This document shows, piece after piece, positions 1 to 6,396 of a stretch of DNA of 20,233 bases (position 1 is its first letter; every line of letters starts with the position of its first letter). This stretch comes from UBA6901 sp035256085 (lineage in GTDB: Bacteria; Pseudomonadota; Gammaproteobacteria; Acidiferrobacterales; UBA6901): positions 1 to 20,233 of the forward strand of contig DATEYP010000331.1 in NCBI GenBank assembly GCA_035256085.1. The letters are read 5' to 3'. A program made the translations under genes and the position numbers. The notes beneath the pieces were generated by a model. It worked only from the letters and a program-made list of their open reading frames with translations. It did no database searches and had not been told where the DNA came from.

Positions 1-33
1 CCATAGCACTTCGCTATCACTGAACCGCGTCAT
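1..33 (-). CDS. Possible 5' end of a gene running off the left edge
   Basis: Eleven open codons (MTRFSDSEVLW) begin at an ATG on the minus strand and continue off the window. A purine-rich GGGGAG lies just upstream and could be a ribosome binding site, although the spacing of about 2-4 bases is short. The gene would follow the Nmad2 and cyclotransferase genes on the same strand, immediately past the 21-bp inverted repeat. Too little is visible to name a product, and the start may be fortuitous. Confidence 0.3.
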   Translation of the reverse strand, partial: MTRFSDSEVLW

Positions 34-57
34 CACTCCCCGCGGTTTCCTCCCTTG

Positions 58-136
58 AGGATTGTGCGACACCTGCCCGTTAGGTTCCGTGGCACTCTGG
101 CAGTCCTGCGCGTGAGGGCAGGTGTCGCACAATCCT
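58..136. repeat. Perfect 21-bp inverted repeat (79-bp MITE-like unit)
   Basis: The left arm at 58-78 begins AGGATTGTGCGACACC and its exact reverse complement lies at 116-136, enclosing a 37-base centre. Identity stops abruptly at both ends of each arm. No coding gene is supported across it. The abrupt ends resemble paired terminal repeats of a very small non-autonomous element, or a strong RNA hairpin downstream of the cyclotransferase gene. No known insertion-sequence family could be assigned by eye, and no second copy was noticed in this window. Confidence 0.75.
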
Positions 137-225
137 TAACAATAGCGGTCATAGGGCGGCTAGCTCAACAAAATAAATCGGCCCCCTTTTCCTTTCAGGC
201 GGTCCGGTTGACCGAGCGGTTATGC
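134..225 (-). other. attC-like site overlapping the cyclotransferase stop codon
   Basis: Read on the minus strand, GCATAAC (219-225) contains the TAA stop of the cyclotransferase gene and resembles an attC R'' box. GTTAAGG (134-140) resembles R'. Between them CGGTCA (minus strand, 209-214) pairs exactly with TGACCG (minus strand, 146-151), four and five bases inside the outer boxes. A gene stop codon lying inside R'' is typical of integron cassettes. Both outer boxes deviate from the RYYYAAC/GTTRRRY consensus and no integrase is in view, so this is tentative. Confidence 0.35.
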
Positions 226-756
226 GTCGTGGGTAACGGTCAGTAGAGCATTTTCTAGATCGCTATTGTTTTCGATGACCTTGGATCGAACGTATTGGCA
301 GTACTCATTGGGAATATTGTGTTCCTTGAGGCCAAGGAGGATATGGCGGACATAAGCATAGGCGGTCTTGAGGTCACTTCTCCGATCCTTAACAACGTAG
401 GTCATAGCGTAGACTGTTGATCCATCGCCCCTAATGAGATCGATCATAGCGCGGACGTAGTTGGTTCCTTCGCCCTCAATTGTGTCGAGCGACCTTCTGT
501 TCCTCTGTTTTGCTGTGTCACGGGAGAGAAGAAAATCTGGAACTTCGTACACAACGCCGTAAATGCTCCTACCCGTCTTGCCAGGAACTAGATCAGCCGC
601 CGCGCAGTTGTTCGACTTGCTCCACACCGTGAACATCAGATCAAACGGCTCAACCGTTCTGGCGACACAAATTGGCTTTGCGTCACCGGCGAGGCGATCT
701 TCGCCGTTGAGTCGCGCCACAGACATATTGGAGCCGTACTGGAACACTAAGGCCAT
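220..756 (-). CDS. Gamma-glutamylcyclotransferase-like (GGCT/AIG2-fold) protein
   Basis: This 178-residue protein has the hallmark N-terminal FQYGSNM (residues 5-11, YGSN being the substrate-binding loop), an internal GVVYEVP strand (67-73) and LDTIEGEGTNY (90-100), where E94 fits the catalytic glutamate of the GGCT fold. Family members form 5-oxoproline from gamma-glutamyl amines or dipeptides, or release amines from gamma-glutamylamine adducts. The substrate here is unknown. It starts 31 bases after the Nmad2-domain gene on the same strand, so the two are probably co-transcribed. No strong ribosome binding site precedes the ATG, which fits translation as a downstream operon gene. Its stop lies inside an attC-like site. 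The fold assignment is firm; the role in a modification or defence context is inference. Confidence 0.8.
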   Translation of the reverse strand: MALVFQYGSNMSVARLNGEDRLAGDAKPICVARTVEPFDLMFTVWSKSNNCAAADLVPGKTGRSIYGVVYEVPDFLLSRDTAKQRNRRSLDTIEGEGTNYVRAMIDLIRGDGSTVYAMTYVVKDRRSDLKTAYAYVRHILLGLKEHNIPNEYCQYVRSKVIENNSDLENALLTVTHDA

Positions 757-787
757 AGTGGCATCGTCGAAGGATCAAGACGCATAA

Positions 788-2002
788 CTACCAAGCTTTG
801 CTGCGGCGATGCGTTAGCGGCGACGTCGACTGAAGCGCCTTGTTGGGCACGATACGCGTCTCCCCAGAACTAACGTTAACAACCACGTAATAGACGCCTG
901 CTTCGGTTTTTGGCGAATAATCTTTAGTAACGGCATCATGGTTGACCATAATGACGCGATAGTCTGCTTTTTGACCGTTGCGTCTAAGTTTCTTTAGCAT
1001 TGAAGATTTCTTGCCTTGAAAGAACGATGGCGCAACATTAAACGCCTCACCTACAAGTGTCTTCCCCTTGAAGCTAGCCTTTATGTCAAAGTCGTTATTG
1101 TCTTCATTTCCGAACTCCACAGTGTATGAGTTAAATGGAAATATCTTCTGCTTCAGAAGCCACGTCACCCCATGCAGGATTACAAGGTCAGTCATTACTC
1201 GGTTTGCAGCCTCGAACAGCGATACCCCCAGATAGGGGCCTGTTTTGAGCTTTTCACGCTTAAGCGCTTCAAGAAGACCTAGTCCGGTCTTTCCTTTGAT
1301 TGAACCTCCGAGGCCTTTAATTGAGCGGACGAACTCTTGAGTGATTCGGCCGACGTTCTTCTGCGTTAACGTGCGTTCCTTTTGTTTCATAGCTCTCCTA
1401 TAGTGTCCAACGCTCAAGGTAATCGGCCTGCGTTGCTCGAAGTCGCGCGGCAGTGCAGTTACTCCTTCCTGGAAAGCAGTCGATACCCAGTACATGAATT
1501 GTTCAACTAGGTCTTCGGGGTGATTAACTCTCGCCCCTCGCCCGCCAGCCAGTGGACAGAGGCCCTCTGGTAGCGGCTGAGCCTTAACGCCGAGATACCA
1601 GAACCTCTCGGCCACAAACACCCAAGGGTTTTTCGTGTCCTTCTTCAAGAACTCTGGCGCAGCATGAAACAGCGTCTGGTGTTGCTGCCACCTTCCGTGA
1701 GCGTCGAGGCTGTAGAAATTATCTCCACAACGCTGTTTGGAACTTCCGTGTATGCGGGGTACTTTGTCCGCGAACCTCTTGTCCCTGAAGTACTTGTCCA
1801 TGTGAATTCGTTCACTCACTTCCATAGCATAGAGGAATTTGTGCCCATCTTTCTTCTCAAGAAATCCAGCTATCCAGTCGCCAAGCTCAACTCTTGAACC
1901 TTGGTGGTTCGGCGTACAGACTGCAAGCGTGCACCAGCCCCAGAACGGATTTGGGGCCAAGCCGGTGTCATTCTTGACCACGTATGTATAGAGGCGGCTC
2001 AC
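788..2002 (-). CDS. Nmad2-domain protein with C-terminal nuclease-like region
   Basis: A 404-residue protein. Residues 1 to about 115 match the nucleotide modification associated domain 2 pattern: RLYTYVVKNDTGLAPNPF, then WCTLAVCTP, GDWIAGF (41-47), LYAMEVSE (57-64) and GDNFYSLD (93-100). The family was named from its occurrence with DNA-modification genes; its chemistry is not established. Residues about 240-380 form a separate domain with D304/D306, then VGEAFNV with E319, followed by a basic KKSSMLKKLRR stretch. This spacing recalls a PD-(D/E)XK core, but the usual lysine is replaced by phenylalanine (E-A-F), so catalysis is doubtful. The start is GTG with only a weak TTAGG upstream. The gene is followed within 31 bases by the GGCT-like gene. 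Domain 1 is well supported; the nuclease suggestion is inference. Confidence 0.8.
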   Translation of the reverse strand: MSRLYTYVVKNDTGLAPNPFWGWCTLAVCTPNHQGSRVELGDWIAGFLEKKDGHKFLYAMEVSERIHMDKYFRDKRFADKVPRIHGSSKQRCGDNFYSLDAHGRWQQHQTLFHAAPEFLKKDTKNPWVFVAERFWYLGVKAQPLPEGLCPLAGGRGARVNHPEDLVEQFMYWVSTAFQEGVTALPRDFEQRRPITLSVGHYRRAMKQKERTLTQKNVGRITQEFVRSIKGLGGSIKGKTGLGLLEALKREKLKTGPYLGVSLFEAANRVMTDLVILHGVTWLLKQKIFPFNSYTVEFGNEDNNDFDIKASFKGKTLVGEAFNVAPSFFQGKKSSMLKKLRRNGQKADYRVIMVNHDAVTKDYSPKTEAGVYYVVVNVSSGETRIVPNKALQSTSPLTHRRSKAW

Positions 2003-2009
2003 GGTGGGC

Positions 2010-2204
2010 CTAACGAGGCTGTAGGAAAAGTCCCTTTTCGCATGCCGATGAATCTGATGCGATACAAGACGATAAAATTGCCGATGTGCTTGCTACTTTC
2101 AGCAGCGTGTTCAAAACCTTTCCATACAGGCTCTGGCGCGTCTTCGTTGGCATTTCCATTTCCATCCAGGACTTTGCCTCTGCCGATTGTTTAAGCAAAT
2201 TCAT
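2010..2204 (-). CDS. Doubtful small ORF (64 aa) before the Nmad2 gene
   Basis: An ATG-started 64-codon frame lies between an attC-like site and the GTG start of the Nmad2 gene, ending seven bases before that start. No ribosome binding site is obvious at the ATG; a second in-frame start cluster (MEMEMP) lies at residues 14-19. The protein has no recognisable family. An overlapping frame open from 2190 to 1999 has more protein-like composition (for example NEDAPEPVWKGFEHAAE) and its TGA overlaps the GTG of the next gene, but it lacks an ATG, GTG or TTG start near its beginning. The region may hold a frameshifted small gene, a leader, or only spacer. Confidence 0.25.
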   Translation of the reverse strand: MNLLKQSAEAKSWMEMEMPTKTRQSLYGKVLNTLLKVASTSAILSSCIASDSSACEKGLFLQPR

Positions 2205-2228
2205 GCCGATTTGGGAGTTTTTCTACGG

Positions 2229-2298
2229 CCTCAACGTTCAAGTTCAGGGGCTATGCATGGCTTTATCGCGCAGCGTCCCCTGCAGCGCCGGGTTAGCC
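2229..2298 (-). other. attC-like recombination site downstream of the HEPN-like gene
   Basis: On the minus strand the order is GGCTAAC (R''-like, 6 of 7 to RYYYAAC), nine bases, CAGGGG, a 26-base centre, CCCCTG, nine bases, then GTTGAGG (R'-like, 6 of 7 to GTTRRRY). The inner arms pair perfectly and both arm-to-box spacings are exactly nine bases, as expected of an imperfect-palindrome cassette site. It begins 22 bases after the stop of the HEPN-like gene and ends about 25 bases before the next possible start. R'' and R' pair with each other only at AAC/GTT, which lowers certainty. Confidence 0.45.
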
Positions 2299-2319
2299 CC
2301 GCCTGTGGATGAGACATTG

Positions 2320-3192
2320 CTAGCCACCTTCCTTAGGCGGAGAGAAGATTTGGGAACGCATATCCCGATCTGTGTAGTGGCGTATGACGGCCGTGGCAGC
2401 TATTTGTGTAACGCAAAGCGCAACCCAAACCTCCGACAGCTCCTGTTCAACACCGTCATAGCGATCTGAGACGTCCGGGAACGCGCCTTTTGTTTTTGCC
2501 ACCGCGTCAAACTCCAGGGCACGCGTTACCGCGAAACACTCTGCAGCAATGTCCTCAATCTTGTGACTGAGTTTCTTTAGCTGTTGATCAGTGAGGTTCC
2601 GTTCTTGAATCAGGAGTGTCTTCAGGAAAATCTCACATGCCATCCGCAAAGCCAGTATGGCCTTGGCATTGGGTCTTGGCGATACAAGTTGCGCAATCGC
2701 TCCAGCGAGCTCTCGGTCGCCGTTCTGAATGAACGCTAAGGCTTTTTCGTTGAGCAAGCCTTGCTTGCTGATGTCGTCGATTCCGTAGGCGTAGTCGCAG
2801 CAATCGGCCCAGTACAGGGCTAAGTCCCACAAGTCTTTGTGACTTTGATTGACGTGTTCCTTAATGGGCTGCGGCATTGTTTCCAGACAGTCCAGGGCAT
2901 TTATGGAAAACGTGCCGTATCCGATTGGGATGTATAGAGGCCAGAAGCAGGCGTCAAAGTAATATGCGCCTGTGAACAGAGCACCAACTGCGTGCGCACC
3001 TGGCTGACTATGTTTGTAAAACCAGTCAAAGATTGCTTTGGCAACCGGCGAGTCCAGTGATACTGAGCACGTGAACTCACGAGAGAGGTCGCTCAGAGCC
3101 TTAAATGGGCGATGGCGAGGAGGCAGTTCGTCCGCGCGATAGCGGGCATTGGTTGAGTTCAGCCAAGCCTCAAGTGCGTTTGGATTGATCAT
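2320..3192 (-). CDS. Hypothetical protein with HEPN-like helical region
   Basis: The protein is mainly alpha-helical. Residues about 193-235, numbered from the longer TTG start at 3252, read ALRMACEIFLKTLLIQERN then LKKLSHKIEDI. This is the helix-turn-helix layout of HEPN-superfamily proteins. A second helical segment (263-301) contains RYDGVEQEL and AVIRHYTDRD. No R-x4-6-H motif of the ribonuclease members was found, so any HEPN fold may be non-catalytic. The ATG at 3192 (290 aa) is chosen because the extra 20 codons from TTG 3252 run through a REP-like repeat; neither start has a good ribosome binding site. It lies directly downstream of the helicase gene, suggesting a functional pair. Function unknown. 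Confidence 0.65.
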   Translation of the reverse strand: MINPNALEAWLNSTNARYRADELPPRHRPFKALSDLSREFTCSVSLDSPVAKAIFDWFYKHSQPGAHAVGALFTGAYYFDACFWPLYIPIGYGTFSINALDCLETMPQPIKEHVNQSHKDLWDLALYWADCCDYAYGIDDISKQGLLNEKALAFIQNGDRELAGAIAQLVSPRPNAKAILALRMACEIFLKTLLIQERNLTDQQLKKLSHKIEDIAAECFAVTRALEFDAVAKTKGAFPDVSDRYDGVEQELSEVWVALCVTQIAATAVIRHYTDRDMRSQIFSPPKEGG

Positions 3193-3226
3193 TGGTAGAA
3201 GGACCGAGAAGGGATCCGAAAAACCG

Positions 3227-3294
3227 AAAAAGGGGACATATTTTCCAATCAATCACGGCGCAGAACGTCCATTTAAATAAATCCACCCCTTTTT
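3227..3294. repeat. REP-like inverted repeat between helicase and HEPN-like gene
   Basis: AAAAAGGGG (3227-3235) followed by ACATATTTT is mirrored by AAATAAATCCA then CCCCTTTTT (3286-3294). The arms are a perfect 9-bp inverted repeat with A/T-rich inner flanks. The pattern resembles the AAAAAGGGG/AAATAAAT palindromes common around REP-associated transposase elements in gammaproteobacteria (from memory, not searched). On the minus strand the second arm ends CCCC followed by five T, and the hairpin starts about 30 bases after the helicase stop, so it could attenuate or end helicase transcription. Confidence 0.5.
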
Positions 3295-3322
3295 TGCGCG
3301 TCGCCTTTTTGCGTCCGAAGTC

Positions 3323-5917
3323 TTATTTGGTCGCACGAAGCTTGTCCTTAGCGGGTTGGGACCGGAGAAAATCGGCCAGTCCTTCGGCATCAAGACGGTT
3401 TTGTTTGAATTCAGTACCAGCCTCCATTCTCCAAACGAGATCACCCGGCTCGACAAACGTTCGTCTCAGTTTCCGGACAGTTGCCATGGCTGTTCGCGCC
3501 CACAAGCGAAACTCATCAAGAGACCACAGTGCGACGTCCTTCAGGTGAGGAACAGCTGCCTTCCTAACTTCAGTAACGGGCGTGACAAGAACAGCGATAA
3601 TATCGGCATCTTTGCTCGCGTCTACGTTGGCACGCATCCATTCAACATGAGACGATGTCTGACGCGCTTTGGTTACGTCGAGCGCCGAGTTAGTCTGAGC
3701 GCCCGCATGATCTTCGAAGACAAGGCAGATGCCACCGGCAATCCACCACGGATCTGGAGATCCCTCCGATTCAACTTTGCCAGCGTCAAAGCCGAGCAAT
3801 TCACCAAGAAGTTTTTGGGCCTGCTCGAATGTTTTTTCGTTTAATAGGCCATCCAGAATCTCCTTCTCCCGCATGGCGAATGCGCGATCATGAATTGTTC
3901 CGAGTTGGGCAAGAGTTGCCTCGACGCGTTCGATCTGCTCCATAAGTGGAGCGTTGACATCGGTGGTGGTGGACTCCACCACTTCGGGCTGGTAACGGGC
4001 CAGCCCGACAAGCCAAGGAATATCCGTCGCGGTTTCTTTGGCGTGTGCATACTTGGCACGCGCCTTTGAAGTTAAACTTGTGGCGCCAGCCTTCGCGCCA
4101 AGCCACGCAGCACTGCCGGCCAAGTAATACCAGAGCGCCCGATATCCGCGCAGTTTGGGCGCGGTAAGGCCCCCCAAGATACGTTCAGCATGGTCGAGAG
4201 CGGCCTCGTAATCTCCTTGCCAGAGCCGTTCTTGGAATTCAACCTCGTTGCCTACCACCGAGTTTAGTTCATCAATGGCTGGAAACGGCTCTTGCGTTGC
4301 CAGCTTGCGTTTCGCAACAATCTGTTCGTTAACACCTTCCCATTCTTTATCGTTTTTAAGGAAGACCTCAAAGTTATCCACGATATCTCGGATGGTCATG
4401 TCCTTCGATTGTTCAAGGCCGAACTCTATCTCGGCTTGGAGCTCAGGATGCAAATATGGTCGACGACGAATATCGGCGAGATAGTCGGGCAGCTCTCCGC
4501 CGGAAACCACCACTGCCGAATAGTCTTCCAGTGAACGCGTACAGCGGCCGATTGCCTGCAACACACGGGTTTGAACGCGTTCATTGAAGAGGATGTTTGC
4601 GCACATCCGAGACATAAGAAACCGTTCTTGGAGGTTGGTGGCCTTCGGTAATCCTTCGATGAACTCCAAGCGGCATTCATCACCAGGAAAATCGATGCCA
4701 TCATATCGATTAGCTACAACAGCGACTGCTGGTGTCGTCGATACAAATATCTTTTTCGACTCTTCTATATCGTCCGCCCCAAAGGTCGCACATTTAAAGC
4801 TTGCATTGATATCTTTAACTACTTCCTGACGTAGTTGCTCGGTCGGCACTAGTACTAGGCTGCGTCCAGCCGAGACCATCAACTTCTTCCGCAGCAACTT
4901 TGTTTCCTCTCCGTCGAGCGACGTCTCGGGAAAGATGAAAAAACGCCGACCGACACCATGTCGATCCCAGCCTTCCGGAACCGGTAGGCGGTTTATGTGG
5001 CGGCGGCCCAACAAACGCTCGAGATCGCCCCCAGCACCCAGCGTGGCGGACATATATATGCGCTGTTTTGCGTCTTGAAATGGCGCGTGAGTCCACGTAG
5101 GAGGTATCAGTGGCCGAATCAGGATTTCATTGGACGAGAGGTAGAGCTGACACGCGCTCAGGTGACCACGAATCATCGACCACGGGAACCTCAGGTCCGT
5201 GTTCGGCACGTGCGCATCAAGAATTTCAACAAGTTGTGGCACCAGCTTCGCGAACTCAGGAGTAGGTACCTTATCCACCCAGGCGCGATCGGCTGGGCTA
5301 CTCCAGTCGCCAGTTAAACGCGTGAAATTCACTGAGTCGAGCAAAGGCTTAACTACGGAACACAACGCGGTATGAAGCGCAGCGTGCTTGGGATTTCCAC
5401 GTTCAACGCGGACCGACCAGAGTCCAGCGACGTAACTCTCAGCAGCATGGGCATCGTCGACAATGATGACGTCTGCATCGTCAAAGAAGGGATTTGTATT
5501 AAATAGACTGGTGTAGGTCGTTACGGCAACTCGGTCTGCATTGCGATATTCGGCCTTAGCGGCCGGATCATAGGCGGCCTTGGATCCAGTGAAGCCATGA
5601 ACGCTCAGGCCGTATTTTTCTTCGGCCTGCTCCACCACCTGATTAACGAGCTGACGCGTTGGGCAAAGGTAGACTATTCGCTCGCGGTTTTTGCGCCGTC
5701 GCCATTCCGCAATCAACAGCCCGACGAGGGTTTTGCCACTTCCTGTAGGTAACTGCAGCGCAACATCAGGCATGTCGAGCGCTTCATTTGCGTACGTGCG
5801 CATGATCTTGCCTTGGTGCGGCAGCACGTCTGGAATCTTGCGTCGTGGCAGATCCAGCAGAAGCTTGTCGGGACTATCAGTAACATCAGACTGTGGAGGA
5901 ACTTTTTTGAACGCCAT
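3323..5917 (-). CDS. SF2 (XPD/DinG-like) helicase with C-terminal PD-(D/E)XK-like domain
   Basis: An 864-residue protein. The helicase core shows a Q-motif-like PDVLPHQ (29-35), Walker A LPTGSGKT (56-63), CPTRQL (85-90), Walker B variant VDDAH (153-157), MSAT (289-292), NRYDGIDFPG (403-412) and QAIGRCTRS (454-462). Motifs V and VI are of the XPD/DinG type. Residues about 555-640 look TPR-like. Residues about 718-765 resemble a restriction-type nuclease core: PDPWW (721-725), then VFEDHAG with E735 and H737 where a lysine is expected, then Q753 and H757. The K-to-H change may disable or alter cleavage. The ATG is preceded by AGGTGG. The HEPN-like gene follows on the same strand after a REP-like repeat. 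Helicase plus nuclease beside a HEPN-like protein fits a phage-defence module, but no named system could be assigned. Confidence 0.85.
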   Translation of the reverse strand: MAFKKVPPQSDVTDSPDKLLLDLPRRKIPDVLPHQGKIMRTYANEALDMPDVALQLPTGSGKTLVGLLIAEWRRRKNRERIVYLCPTRQLVNQVVEQAEEKYGLSVHGFTGSKAAYDPAAKAEYRNADRVAVTTYTSLFNTNPFFDDADVIIVDDAHAAESYVAGLWSVRVERGNPKHAALHTALCSVVKPLLDSVNFTRLTGDWSSPADRAWVDKVPTPEFAKLVPQLVEILDAHVPNTDLRFPWSMIRGHLSACQLYLSSNEILIRPLIPPTWTHAPFQDAKQRIYMSATLGAGGDLERLLGRRHINRLPVPEGWDRHGVGRRFFIFPETSLDGEETKLLRKKLMVSAGRSLVLVPTEQLRQEVVKDINASFKCATFGADDIEESKKIFVSTTPAVAVVANRYDGIDFPGDECRLEFIEGLPKATNLQERFLMSRMCANILFNERVQTRVLQAIGRCTRSLEDYSAVVVSGGELPDYLADIRRRPYLHPELQAEIEFGLEQSKDMTIRDIVDNFEVFLKNDKEWEGVNEQIVAKRKLATQEPFPAIDELNSVVGNEVEFQERLWQGDYEAALDHAERILGGLTAPKLRGYRALWYYLAGSAAWLGAKAGATSLTSKARAKYAHAKETATDIPWLVGLARYQPEVVESTTTDVNAPLMEQIERVEATLAQLGTIHDRAFAMREKEILDGLLNEKTFEQAQKLLGELLGFDAGKVESEGSPDPWWIAGGICLVFEDHAGAQTNSALDVTKARQTSSHVEWMRANVDASKDADIIAVLVTPVTEVRKAAVPHLKDVALWSLDEFRLWARTAMATVRKLRRTFVEPGDLVWRMEAGTEFKQNRLDAEGLADFLRSQPAKDKLRATK

Positions 5918-5954
5918 GATCCACCTGGGTTTGATTCTATTCGTTTGTGCGTGA

Positions 5955-6396
5955 TCCTGAGCGCCGGGAGTAACTAATGTGCCCTAGGGACATCTAACAC
6001 CTTGCACTTACATTGGCTACGATACAGGAATTCCTGTCCCTGCAGTCGTACCAGACTCACCGCTTTTTTCAATCGTGGCACGTGTACCATCTTGGCACGC
6101 AGACGGCACTCAGCCAAGAAGCGGCCAATAAACCTGCAGTACAATAACGAAGGTCCGCTTCGGGTCGGATTCGGAACAAGGACAAGAGCAGGCGCCCGGC
6201 GCCATGCCGTGATTCCGGCCACAGACAGCATGACCGATCCCGGTCAAGGAAATCGGCAAATCTTGATCGTGCCTCACACCGCGTGCCCTCCGTATGCACC
6301 GCAACAGGCTAAGGCCTGCCCGAGGACGGGATCGATGGGTAAAGCCTGACTCCCATTGCGCGTCGCGGGTACGACGAAGCGCAAGCACAAGGACAA
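5955..6396. other. Gene-free junction between accessory block and core genes
   Basis: No frame here has convincing protein-like composition; the open frames are short, arginine/cysteine-rich and overlap on both strands. The near-palindrome ATGTGCCCTAGGGACAT (5977-5993), with one bulged base, is followed by CTAACA, so the minus strand reads TGTTAGATGTCCC, like the tip of an insertion-sequence end. A further perfect palindrome, AGGAATTCCT, lies near 6026. Base composition shifts from mixed to GC-rich across this stretch, consistent with the edge of an insertion. No terminator or promoter could be supported. Confidence 0.4.

Noticed and set aside
5992..5998. GTTAGAT (minus strand) as an attC or attI core
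   Set aside because: It fits GTTRRRY but no matching R'' or paired L boxes lie within 140 bases and no integrase gene is present.
6002..6349. Plus-strand frame of 115 codons in the gene-free junction
   Set aside because: Arginine- and cysteine-rich, no ribosome binding site, overlapped by several minus-strand frames of similar quality.
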